Shown piece by piece: positions 50,168 to 57,361 of a stretch of DNA of 64,000 nucleotides. The DNA is from a virus. The DNA is taken from positions 1-64,000 of the IMG/VR virus record IMGVR_UViG_3300018039_000006. One strand, given 5' to 3'. Each line of letters starts with the position of its first letter. Positions within the stretch are counted from its first letter, which is position 1. The notes beneath the pieces are model-generated. The model worked only from the letters and a program-made list of their open reading frames with translations, made no database searches and was not told the DNA's origin. The position numbers and the translations under genes are program-made.

Positions 50168-50677
50168 TTACTCCTGCCAGGAGTATCCCATAGGCAAAAA
50201 GAAACTCCCATCTAACAACATCAAACCAATAATCGAATAGCCAATAATGTCCATATACGTGTCCTCCACCGGCTCATTCGTAGCCGCACGATTATTAGCT
50301 ACCAGATTTTCTAAACGAGCAACCTTATCGTGGAGCCTCAAAATGAGGCCCTTATGGGAAAAACGGGCAATGTTATCGGGCCCATAATCATTCTGCTTAC
50401 TGCACAAAGTTCGCCAAACAAAATCAGAATCAAGTTCGGGTCGACACTCCAATGCAAGCTGCGCCAACCTAATCCACTCAGTGCTGTCTGTCAACTCCTT
50501 CCCCAAAGTGAAATAGGTGTCAATAAGATAGTCCTCATGCATGCGAATATCCACAAGGAGAGGCTTTGCGAGAAACCCGGGGCGATGACCATACCAAACA
50601 TAATTAATATGCGTCAGTGCAGCAGCATCCCAGGTTCCTACACGGCTGTCCACAGAAGCAGTCGTCGTACTACTCAC
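50168..50677 (-). CDS. MazG-like / DUF1599-type nucleotide-modification-associated protein, 169 aa
   Basis: GTG 50677 is chosen: it overlaps the TGA of the preceding gene (GTGA) and has GAGGG 6 bases upstream; a longer frame to 50803 would run through that gene. The C-terminal ~85 residues have the pattern K.NDYGPDNIARFSHKGLILR, HDKVARLENLV and PVEDTYMDIIGYSIIGLMLL, which matches the all-alpha MazG-like fold with its E/D metal sites. Such proteins hydrolyse dNTPs or accompany base modification. An ACTCCTG/CAGGAGT inverted repeat ends the gene. It fits the nucleotide-metabolism theme beside ribonucleotide reductase. Confidence 0.65.
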   Translation of the reverse strand: MSSTTTASVDSRVGTWDAAALTHINYVWYGHRPGFLAKPLLVDIRMHEDYLIDTYFTLGKELTDSTEWIRLAQLALECRPELDSDFVWRTLCSKQNDYGPDNIARFSHKGLILRLHDKVARLENLVANNRAATNEPVEDTYMDIIGYSIIGLMLLDGSFFLPMGYSWQE

Positions 50678-50982
50678 AGCGACCCTCGCTTCACAGCGCT
50701 CAACGTCGCTGAAAACATCATCGAAGCAACCAGAGTTGCCGACGAAATAATAAAAGCGTCGCTGTAACCAATACCCGGACTGGCTACGGTAATCGTCGGC
50801 CACGCCCTAAGAACCGCCGCATTCACCAGCATAGCGGCAAACGCCAATATGCCAGACACAAGCGAGATCGCAAAAATCGCAGAAGCTGTTGTGACAATCA
50901 AGTTTCCTTGCTTGTTTTCCTGCGAAAGCTTATTCAATACTTTTTCCCATTCTGCTTCAGCGGCGGGATTAACACTACTCAT
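50674..50982 (-). CDS. Two-transmembrane protein, possible holin, 102 aa
   Basis: A charged N-terminal helix (PAAEAEWEKVLNKLSQENKQ), then two hydrophobic spans (LIVTTASAIFAISLVSGILA with FAAMLV, and GIGYSDAFIISSATLVASMM) and a short basic tail (VKRGSL). Topology and size suit a class II holin, though it lies 30 kb from the endolysin and next to a MazG-like gene. Start overlaps the preceding stop (ATGA). It could also be an unrelated membrane protein. Confidence 0.6.
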   Translation of the reverse strand: MSSVNPAAEAEWEKVLNKLSQENKQGNLIVTTASAIFAISLVSGILAFAAMLVNAAVLRAWPTITVASPGIGYSDAFIISSATLVASMMFSATLSAVKRGSL

Positions 50983-51365
50983 AACTTATTCTCCTTTACT
51001 ATTTGGTACACACGTTGACGAGATAGATTGTACCGTTTGGCAATTTGTTCCAACGCCATACCCTCATGCTCTCGCAACCACACAATGTCGCTATTCCGCT
51101 GAATCACCACTTCCTTTGACTTCGGGCCAGGACGCACAGGCCCCCAACTCCAAGATGAAATATTTTCCAGCAAAGCAACACGCTCAGCCGACAACAAACC
51201 CTGCTTGTATCGTGTCCGCATGTAGCTAACCCAATTGCCCAAATTCAAAGGAACACCAGAATCCAAAAATTCAACGTGCCCACTTGGGACTTTAGCATCA
51301 CCATACCTGCTCTTGTACTGCAGCAAAGCTGTATAATACTGATTCCAACGTGCGGTGTGGTTCAT
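50979..51365 (-). CDS. Helicase-associated-domain protein with C-terminal helix-turn-helix, 128 aa
   Basis: Residues ~6-75 match the helicase-associated (HA) domain, pattern W...Y..L..Y...YG.A.VP.......G..LG.WV..MR..Y..G.LS.ER...LE.I..W.W, as in GNWVSYMRTRYKQGLLSAER. Residues ~95-128 form a helix-turn-helix (MALEQIAKRYNLSRQRVYQI). It should bind DNA; in other phages and in actinobacteria HA domains are found alone or repeated. It heads the transcript of the MazG-like and TM genes from a consensus promoter and is probably leaderless. Confidence 0.75.
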   Translation of the reverse strand: MNHTARWNQYYTALLQYKSRYGDAKVPSGHVEFLDSGVPLNLGNWVSYMRTRYKQGLLSAERVALLENISSWSWGPVRPGPKSKEVVIQRNSDIVWLREHEGMALEQIAKRYNLSRQRVYQIVKENKL

Positions 51366-51371
51366 ACACGT

Positions 51372-51400
51372 ATCTTAGTCGATATGCGGTAAGATGTCAA
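51372..51400 (-). promoter_or_regulatory. Sigma-70 promoter (TTGACA-17-TAAGAT) giving a leaderless transcript
   Basis: -35 TTGACA at 51395-51400, -10 TAAGAT at 51372-51377, 17-bp spacer. ACGTGT separates the -10 from the ATG at 51365, so the message should begin at the start codon. Confidence 0.75.
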
Positions 51401-51762
51401 GAGGACAATTTGAAATGTTCAATCTCTTTCGCCAAACTGCGTATACGCCTCACAGTCTCCGACGTTCCCGCATTATCAGACCACACCACAATGTCTTCAC
51501 CAAACTCAAACTCTAAAGCATCCCAGCAAGCGCAGAACCGTGAGCGATACCCGGCAGGGACCTCTTCCAACCAGTAGGGAAAGGCATCTACGAACGGCTT
51601 AGCCCTAGCACCACAGATTAAAGCAAGCCCATACGACAAAGAGACAGCCCCATCATCTGCAATGGGAGCTGTTTCTGAAAGCCCTACAGTTTCAATCATA
51701 TCCGCCAAATACTGCAAATCCACATGCAGCTTAGCCTTATGGAAATCCCGCATAGAGTTCAT
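51397..51762 (-). CDS. Hypothetical protein, 121 aa
   Basis: Helical N-terminus (DLQYLADMIETVGLSETAPI), then YGLALICGARAKPFVDAFPY, WDALEFEFGEDIVVWSDN and a basic C-terminal helix (TVRRIRSLAKEIEHFKLSS). Not recognised. Its ATG follows a TATAATAGGGT sequence with no ribosome site, so it is probably leaderless; the promoter lies inside the terminator of the reductase transcript. Its last codons overlap the -35 of the next promoter. Confidence 0.55.
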   Translation of the reverse strand: MNSMRDFHKAKLHVDLQYLADMIETVGLSETAPIADDGAVSLSYGLALICGARAKPFVDAFPYWLEEVPAGYRSRFCACWDALEFEFGEDIVVWSDNAGTSETVRRIRSLAKEIEHFKLSS

Positions 51763-51767
51763 ACCCT

Positions 51768-51796
51768 ATTATAGGAAGAAGCGGGGCCCGGTGCAA
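51768..51796 (-). promoter_or_regulatory. Promoter overlapping a terminator (TTGCAC-17-TATAAT), leaderless
   Basis: -35 TTGCAC at 51791-51796 and -10 TATAAT at 51768-51773, 17-bp spacer, then AGGGT and the ATG at 51762. The -35 lies in the loop of the hairpin 51780-51812. Confidence 0.65.
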
Positions 51797-51812
51797 GAGA
51801 CCGAACCCCGCT
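51780..51812 (-). terminator. Terminator of the reductase transcript
   Basis: Minus strand AGCGGGG-TTCGG ... CCGGG-CCCCGCT forms a 7-bp perfect stem plus inner pairs with a ~9-base loop, followed by TCTTCCT. Strongly GC-rich. It overlaps the next gene's promoter. Confidence 0.65.
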
Positions 51813-51930
51813 CAGATACTTGATCGCCTTATCGGTTACCGGCACCTTAACCGATATCCACAATCATCCTCCTTAGGGGGTTAGTCACCTTGCCGGTACA
51901 AAAATACTCTATACCGTCAAGGTGCAACCC
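51813..51930 (-). ncRNA. Possible structured small RNA or leader between reductase gene and terminator
   Basis: Minus strand order: GCACCTTGACGGTA / TACCGGCAAGGTG hairpin (13 bp, one mismatch), an exposed CCTAAGGAGG, a six-codon ORF (ATG ATT GTG GAT ATC GGT, TAA), a second perfect stem ATCGGTTA / TAACCGAT, then the terminator. No long ORF. The layout suits a 3' UTR-derived or independent small RNA, or a regulatory leader peptide. Promoter not certain. Confidence 0.35.
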
Positions 51931-51967
51931 GCCGCAACTTTTAAGGCTATAATACAACAGCTTTAGG

Positions 51968-54835
51968 TCATCTAACGGGACACGCCCCTGTAGCACAAGA
52001 GTCGTCTAGGTCATCGTCCGACATCATCGTTGACCCTGACAACTTCTCCCCCAGAGGAGTCGTAGCCGCCAACATGGCCACATACTCCTCAAGCGTAAGC
52101 TCGCCCATCGGAGCCTGATCAAAACCATGCTCGCTGTGCAAAAGGAACGAAACCGACTTCATCTCAGACCAGTACTCCGCAAGATACGCCTTAATCTCCT
52201 CAAGCTCTTCCTTACGGTAGTACACGGTTACCGAAATCGAGTTATCAGCCCACAACCTTTGCAGCTTACGCACCAAATCCATCTGCTCTACCGCCGACAT
52301 ATTCTCAGCAAGCACAGTACCCTCAGGGAACGCACAAGGGAACTCCACCACCACGGTACGGTCATCCTCAGAACCATCAAAGTTACGCAAAGGCTCAACG
52401 TGGAAACCTTTACTGCGGCAATAGTTAACAAGCACATCCGTGGCAGCCATACGCATCCGCTTCACAAAATACTGAGAGAAACCAGGATGCACCCCAGGAG
52501 TCACACCAGGCAGCAAGCTGAGCGTACCAGACGGCTTAATCGTGGTAAGGCGAATAGACTCAGGCCAACCTCGCTCAGCCGACCAATCAATATCAAACTC
52601 ACGCAACTTCACATACGCCTGATCCAGCCACTCAACCTTATCCAACGCCTGAGCAACCCCGGTAACCCCGAGACCCAGCCGCATGTTCTTAGAAGTGATC
52701 TTATCCGACGCAGGATCAAGATACGACAAAGCTGCTGTTGCCTTCTGAACCTTATAAAGCAGCAGCGTAAGGTCAACCAGTTCCTCCCGAGAATCAATCA
52801 TCGGCAAAAAAATCTCCGACAGATTACAAGACTCACGGTTAGCCAACGGAATCTCCGCACAAGGATTCACACCCACAATACTGTAATCGGGACGAACCTC
52901 ACCCATGCGCCCAAACTTACGTGAAGCCTCAAGATTGAAAAACCCGTAAGGCTCCCCGTTTCCCTCATAGCCTTCCCAAACAAGCTGAGGCATATTCTGC
53001 ATCTGATACTCATTGACAAAAACAGTATTATTCGACATCGCCCGCTCAATTGGAATATTGCCAAGGTCCCACCGCTTCGCCATCAGATACTCTTCATCAT
53101 CCAGACTACCAACAGCAATCTCCGCCGAACGACGAACATTACCAGCGACAACAATTGACCCAATAATATTCATACAGTCAAGAACCTCAACAGAAGTCAT
53201 CGTACGGCCGATAGCCCCATCAAGTACCTTGCAAATCTTCTCAATACCAGAAATAAGAATATCGGGACCAGAAGCAGTGCCACCAAAAGTCTTAATAGGA
53301 ACACCAGCAGGGCGGATCAAATGAGTAGCATAAGTCATCTTACGTGGATTGTCATCATCACCCAAGTAGCACTCAAACACCTTACGAATGACTTCACCCC
53401 ACCCCTCACGGGTATCAGGCACAATGAAATCAGAATCATCAGCATCTACACGATCCACCCACGCAGACCGCACCACACCAAGACGCTCAGGTTTATCACA
53501 CGAGAAACCAACCCCACCGCCCAACATGAGCCTTTCAACTGCCCACGAAAAGTCGGTAGGCTTCTGCACATCCACAAACCAGCAATTCCCGGTTAGTAGA
53601 TTATCGGACAAAGCGAACGTGTGTGTCTCAGGGACAACCGCACAGAAAACAGGCTCAGGAGCACCATACTCCCCAACGGACTCAACCTTCCAATCAGCAA
53701 CGCTGGCACGCCCCACAAAATCTCCACGATGCTTCGACAAAAGGAAAAACTCTGGATCTTCAATATGGAGCGGCAAAGTATAAATGGTGCTCTCCTTGCC
53801 GGTAAGATTGCTGATACGATTTTGTTCGTAAATAGGGCCAGTAGCAACACCAATAATAGTCGCAACGTCCTTGGCGGCACGCAACGAGTTAATATTGGTG
53901 CTATTCAACTGAGCGCCCTTCCCATCACGAGCATACCCGTCAGCAGCAAAATACCCTGCGAGCCAACCGTACAAATAACCACGGAACTCATTGTAATCAG
54001 GGGAAGCTTTATAAGACCGTGGAAGGCCGTAGAAAGTCGCACCGTGCTCACTTTCACTTGACTTGTAATCAAGGAAAAAATGTTCAAGCTCTGCAAGATC
54101 AGCATTAGCAACAAACGCACGAGCGCCCGTGTTATAAACCGTACCGTCACCGTAAACTAGACCAGCACGAACACCATCGTTGCTCATATCAGCAGTATGT
54201 GTGCCTTGCCCTTTTATGCTAACAAGCTTCATTCCCGGTCGCAAAGACTCAGTAAAGAACTCTTCCCGACCGTTCTTACCACGAACAATCCACCGATGCT
54301 CAGCGGTAGCACGAACAGTTTTTACCTGCTTCCCACGACGAAGCACGATTTCAGCAAGCCGCTGCTCACCGAAGCTTCGGATATCAGCATTAACCCACTT
54401 ACCATAATCAGTCATAACCGTAGCATAACCAATAGCAGCTAGGTCATCAATTCGCTTAATGCCCTCCCGAGTAACAACCTCAGTTTCACCCCCAAGGCAA
54501 TTCACCAAACTATCCCCACCCAAACGCTTGTTGTTCGGAGTGCCCAGCTGCCACAGCATACGTCCAGCAACGCTGCCCTTCAAATTGAAAAGATAATCAT
54601 AAAGACGAATAGCCTCATCCTCAGACAGTTGTGCGCCAATGTCTTGGGCCCCGTTAACGACCCGCTGCACAGTCTCATGCCACTCCTCTGTCCGTTCAAT
54701 AACATCGGAGTTATTCAAAAAAATCGGGCGTGCATACGTCCGTTTATAAGTAACGTACCCTAAACCGTTGAATCCCCAAGGTGGCATCTTGTCGGCGTAA
54801 GAGTTGGCATGATCGTCTGAGATGAGAAAAGACAC
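51968..54835 (-). CDS. nrdJ: Adenosylcobalamin-dependent ribonucleoside-triphosphate reductase (class II, NrdJ/RTPR) with intein, 955 aa precursor
   Basis: Converts ribonucleoside triphosphates to dNTPs using coenzyme B12. All signature residues of monomeric class II enzymes are present: the first redox Cys at residue 418 (right after the intein), NPCAEIP with radical Cys659 and its Asn657/Glu661 partners, Cys670 in NRESCNLSE, and the C-terminal swinging pair Cys947/Cys952 (DSCATGACPVR). Residues 113-417 are an intein; the spliced enzyme is about 650 residues, a little shorter than the Lactobacillus protein. N-terminal NNKRLGGDSLVN and GSVAGRMLWQLGTPN match. AGGAGG precedes the ATG; a TAGAAT box lies at 54884. 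A structured stretch and a terminator follow. It supplies dNTPs for phage replication in a B12-containing host. Confidence 0.95.
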   Translation of the reverse strand: MSFLISDDHANSYADKMPPWGFNGLGYVTYKRTYARPIFLNNSDVIERTEEWHETVQRVVNGAQDIGAQLSEDEAIRLYDYLFNLKGSVAGRMLWQLGTPNNKRLGGDSLVNCLGGETEVVTREGIKRIDDLAAIGYATVMTDYGKWVNADIRSFGEQRLAEIVLRRGKQVKTVRATAEHRWIVRGKNGREEFFTESLRPGMKLVSIKGQGTHTADMSNDGVRAGLVYGDGTVYNTGARAFVANADLAELEHFFLDYKSSESEHGATFYGLPRSYKASPDYNEFRGYLYGWLAGYFAADGYARDGKGAQLNSTNINSLRAAKDVATIIGVATGPIYEQNRISNLTGKESTIYTLPLHIEDPEFFLLSKHRGDFVGRASVADWKVESVGEYGAPEPVFCAVVPETHTFALSDNLLTGNCWFVDVQKPTDFSWAVERLMLGGGVGFSCDKPERLGVVRSAWVDRVDADDSDFIVPDTREGWGEVIRKVFECYLGDDDNPRKMTYATHLIRPAGVPIKTFGGTASGPDILISGIEKICKVLDGAIGRTMTSVEVLDCMNIIGSIVVAGNVRRSAEIAVGSLDDEEYLMAKRWDLGNIPIERAMSNNTVFVNEYQMQNMPQLVWEGYEGNGEPYGFFNLEASRKFGRMGEVRPDYSIVGVNPCAEIPLANRESCNLSEIFLPMIDSREELVDLTLLLYKVQKATAALSYLDPASDKITSKNMRLGLGVTGVAQALDKVEWLDQAYVKLREFDIDWSAERGWPESIRLTTIKPSGTLSLLPGVTPGVHPGFSQYFVKRMRMAATDVLVNYCRSKGFHVEPLRNFDGSEDDRTVVVEFPCAFPEGTVLAENMSAVEQMDLVRKLQRLWADNSISVTVYYRKEELEEIKAYLAEYWSEMKSVSFLLHSEHGFDQAPMGELTLEEYVAMLAATTPLGEKLSGSTMMSDDDLDDSCATGACPVR
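53585..54499 (-). other. Intein with LAGLIDADG homing endonuclease inside nrdJ, 305 aa
   Basis: Begins at Cys113 (CLGGETEVVTREGIKRIDDL) and ends at Asn417 before Cys418. Block B TAEHRWIV and block F VPETHTFALSDNLLTGN are typical. Two LAGLIDADG-like motifs, RAGLVYGDGTV and WLAGYFAADGYA, are intact, so it may still be mobile. The penultimate residue, normally His, is Gly (TGN|C). The insertion is directly before the catalytic Cys of the reductase, where homing would target a conserved site. Confidence 0.92.
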
Positions 54836-54883
54836 GGCGAATCCTCCTAAATATATGTCTTCGTAAAAATGATGGTTCTTGTA

Positions 54884-54889
54884 TTCTAA
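54884..54889 (-). promoter_or_regulatory. Late-type -10 box (TAGAAT) before nrdJ
   Basis: Minus strand GTTAGAATACAAG, 49 bases before the ATG at 54835. Another sequence, CAATAACTTGACTAC at 54910-54925, resembles the CATAATAnTTGAC stretch of the sheath and capsid leaders. The 116-base gap holds no ORF. Confidence 0.4.
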
Positions 54890-54951
54890 CGGGCAGTGCT
54901 AACGGTAAGTAGTCAAGTTATTGTGAAAAGACCAGTTGTCCAAAAAAGTTA

Positions 54952-55692
54952 TCAGATGGACAACTCCGCTAAACGTCTAGCCAGTTTTTCTTGGTTCGAA
55001 AATAGAAGAAACAGCCCTGCGGGTTGGTGATTAATGCTTACTACAGCATCACTACTTTCGGATATGTTTAAGGACAGCAGATTAACCGCACACAGCTTTC
55101 TTATGTGGTCAACAAACTCTATTTCTGAGTTCACTCCAATGTCTAGATGTTTGATCACTTTAAACAGTGTAGACATTTTACTAGATGTGGAAGCATTTGT
55201 CAATAGGCAAGCGAGTACCGTTGACGCAAATTCTTCCCAATGCCCAAACAGCGAAAGTGACGGTAGCACAGCCGATGTTTGCATGATTGAGGAGTTTTTG
55301 TCTTTTAAGCAAACTGCCGCTTCCAAAGCAAAATTTGCTTGATCGTTCAAAGCCAAAAACAGTACAGCGTTATCTAACATCTCAATTCCTGCTAAAACCG
55401 ATCCGTCATACAGACAGTCAATCAAACAAAACTCACTCGCAATAGCAACAAGACCGTCTGTCCTGCTAAGTGTGTAGTCGCTATTATACATGTTGGCAAC
55501 AGAATGTAAAACAAAAGTTAAATCAAGCACGCTGTCCAGCAAAGTTCCTTTTTCGTGAACTAAAAACTTTAACAGGTTAACGATGCCAGGTACATAGAAA
55601 GGATTAATTGACTCTAAGCTCTGTATCTGATCGGGCGTCCACGTAGGGATCGGAACATCAGAATCTTCATCGTCAAAATTAAATATTGGCAT
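54952..55692 (-). CDS. Helical protein of unknown function, 246 aa
   Basis: Starts MPIFNFDDEDSDVPIPTWTP; the rest is largely alpha-helical with repeated hydrophobic stretches (VNLLKFLVHEKGTLLDSVLD, EMLDNAVLFLALNDQANFAL, LPSLSLFGHWEEFASTVLAC). It may be a helical-repeat scaffold. Not recognised. TATAATAGGGT ends at the ATG, so its message is probably leaderless. It is the first gene after the capsid terminator. Confidence 0.55.
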   Translation of the reverse strand: MPIFNFDDEDSDVPIPTWTPDQIQSLESINPFYVPGIVNLLKFLVHEKGTLLDSVLDLTFVLHSVANMYNSDYTLSRTDGLVAIASEFCLIDCLYDGSVLAGIEMLDNAVLFLALNDQANFALEAAVCLKDKNSSIMQTSAVLPSLSLFGHWEEFASTVLACLLTNASTSSKMSTLFKVIKHLDIGVNSEIEFVDHIRKLCAVNLLSLNISESSDAVVSINHQPAGLFLLFSNQEKLARRLAELSI

Positions 55693-55697
55693 ACCCT

Positions 55698-55703
55698 ATT
55701 ATA
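55698..55703 (-). promoter_or_regulatory. Extended -10 (TGCTATAAT) with leaderless start
   Basis: Minus strand TTTGCTATAATAGGGTATG: TATAAT with TGn, then AGGGT and the ATG at 55692. The TATAATAGGGTATG string is identical to that at 51760-51773. Confidence 0.65.
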
Positions 55704-55720
55704 GCAAAGCCACGACTAAT

Positions 55721-55751
55721 AGAGAAAGCCCCCGGGCCGAAACCCGGGGGC
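55721..55751 (-). terminator. Strong terminator after the major capsid gene
   Basis: Minus strand GCCCCCGGG-TTTCGG-CCCGGGGGC, a perfect 9-bp GC stem with a 6-base loop, followed by TTTCTCT. It isolates the highly expressed capsid gene from the accessory genes. Confidence 0.9.
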
Positions 55752-55776
55752 AAAACTCTAAGCCGTTAAACTACGA

Positions 55777-57174
55777 TTATGGTTGTTCACCTAAGGTAAT
55801 TGCAACGAACGACTCGGGGCGCTTCACCGCAAGGGCAAGGCGCTCTTCAGCCAGAACAACAATAGCGTTCCGAGTGAAGAAGTCATCGTAGTTCTCCGAA
55901 ATACGGATCGAAGCCGCCTCACGGTCGTACAGCTGAGCGCCGGTACCGAAGGCACCAACCAGAGCCGTGCCCTGAGCAATCGCAGGGGTGTCGATGACGG
56001 GAACCCGCCACACCCGTGACTCAGCACCACCAGCAACCGACATCGCAAGGAGGTAGGTGCCCTGGCTGTTCTTCGTCAGCTCAATGTCTTCCCAGTCAAT
56101 CGGGTTGACAATCACGCCAGTGGGCTCGTAGTTCGCCAGGTAGGCGAGAGTAAGCGCACGACGAATTGCGTCAGCCTTCGTGTCAGTGGACTCGTTCGCT
56201 GAAGCGGCCGAAGCGTAGCCCGGTGAGAAGTTCGGGTGGGTATAAGCCTGAATGTCGCTGTCGTTGAGGATACCGTCAAGCTGGTCGCCGCTGCCGTCGC
56301 CATTAAGGATCTGCTGATCCTCCATAAGGCGAAGGCCGTACAGAAGCTCATTGTCAATGATCCCACGAAGCTGAGGCTCATCCGACAACACATTACGGTG
56401 AGCAGCTTCCCAGTGAGCAATAGTGCGCACCGGAGCCTGACGGCCAACAAAGGAAAGGCTTGACTGTGGCTTCATGCCAAACTCACTCCCATCACGCTCA
56501 GGTACCATGTAAGCCGAAGCCGCAGACGCAAACCCGGCACGCCATCCGTCACCACCCGGCGTACCAGGAGTGACTGCACGACCGGTACCGTAGGTGCTAA
56601 GCACATAGCCGGTCTGACGGAAGTACTCAACAACCGCAGCATTAGTCGTGCGGGCAGGGAAAAGATCCCGAACCCGGCGGCTACGCTGCGGAAGCTGCAC
56701 AATACCGTCACGCTCAACTCCACCAAACATATCAGGGGCTGCAAAACCGGTCCCACCAGGAGTACCTTGATGAATATCCTTGGTAAGAAGGCTCTTCACC
56801 TCAAAAGGCGAGCGCATGGTGTAACCATTTCGGCCACCCTGCAAATCCTTGAACTCAGGCGAATCCAAAAAGGCACCACCCACAGTCGAAGCCTGCGGAC
56901 GACGATCAGCAGCCGCATCTGCCGCAGCAGCCACGCTCTTCTGATTCGGCTCCGAAGCCCACTTCTGAACTTCCTCAAGCTCACCAAGACCCTCAATGAG
57001 ACCCTTAATTTCCTTGATGTCAACCATATTCTTCTGGAACGCAGCCTTCTTCTCTGCGTCAGCAATAAGGGTAGTCCCCTCAATCTGCATCGAATCAGCA
57101 ATCTGACGCTGCTCTGCCATCTTCTCAGACAAAGCACCCTTCAGCTCATTGAGACGACTCTCATCAAAACTCAT
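55777..57174 (-). CDS. HK97-type major capsid protein, 465 aa
   Basis: N-terminal ~95 residues form a coiled-coil delta domain (ESRLNELKGALSEKMAEQRQ) like the scaffold part removed in HK97. The body follows the HK97 plan: FAAPDMFGGVERDGIVQLPQ, VRDLFPARTTNAAVVEYFRQ, QRVPVRTIAHWEAAHRNVLS-type strand, IDNELLYGLRLMEDQQILNG and GDGSGDQLDGIL, ANYEPTGVIVNPIDWEDIEL, LLAMSVAGGAESRVWRVPVI, and a C-terminal P domain with ISENYDDFFTRNAIVVLAEE. Start at ATG 57174, 7 bases after AGGAGG; an ATG two codons earlier is too close. Strong terminator and own promoter-like box show high expression. Confidence 0.95.
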   Translation of the reverse strand: MSFDESRLNELKGALSEKMAEQRQIADSMQIEGTTLIADAEKKAAFQKNMVDIKEIKGLIEGLGELEEVQKWASEPNQKSVAAAADAAADRRPQASTVGGAFLDSPEFKDLQGGRNGYTMRSPFEVKSLLTKDIHQGTPGGTGFAAPDMFGGVERDGIVQLPQRSRRVRDLFPARTTNAAVVEYFRQTGYVLSTYGTGRAVTPGTPGGDGWRAGFASAASAYMVPERDGSEFGMKPQSSLSFVGRQAPVRTIAHWEAAHRNVLSDEPQLRGIIDNELLYGLRLMEDQQILNGDGSGDQLDGILNDSDIQAYTHPNFSPGYASAASANESTDTKADAIRRALTLAYLANYEPTGVIVNPIDWEDIELTKNSQGTYLLAMSVAGGAESRVWRVPVIDTPAIAQGTALVGAFGTGAQLYDREAASIRISENYDDFFTRNAIVVLAEERLALAVKRPESFVAITLGEQP

Positions 57175-57255
57175 GTTCATTCCTCCTAAGGTTTGAGTTT
57201 AACATGTTTACTGTTTAATGACAGGCGACCCAAAAAGCAGTGACACCAGTCAACT

Positions 57256-57261
57256 ATTATG
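57256..57261 (-). promoter_or_regulatory. Capsid gene -10-like box (CATAAT)
   Basis: Minus strand GCTAGCATAATAGTTGACTG, 82 bases before the ATG. It shares CATAATAnTTGACwG with the sheath promoter. A TTGCC sits about 16 bases upstream as a weak -35. A small TGAC/GTCA stem is at the expected 5' end. The 187-base gap 57175-57361 has no ORF of note. Confidence 0.5.
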
Positions 57262-57361
57262 CTAGCACCAAAGTAAAGGCAACCACGGGAACTTTAACAA
57301 TAATCTCTTACAGCGCCGCAAAAACCAAAAATAACGTATATCACACTACTAGCAAAACCGC

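Noticed and set aside
50678-50803. Longer N-terminus for the MazG-like gene
   Set aside because: It overlaps the two-TM gene almost completely in its last third; GTG 50677 in a GTGA overlap with GAGGG upstream is better.
52127-52924. 265-codon plus-strand frame opposite nrdJ
   Set aside because: Arg/His/Leu-rich translation typical of an antisense frame; the opposite strand carries conserved reductase motifs.
53585-54499. Separate free-standing homing endonuclease gene
   Set aside because: It is in frame with nrdJ, begins with Cys and ends Asn-Cys, and has intein splicing blocks, so it is an intein.
57181-57361. Short ORF (13 codons from ATG near 57210) before the capsid gene
   Set aside because: No ribosome site of its own and it runs over the capsid start; more likely chance.
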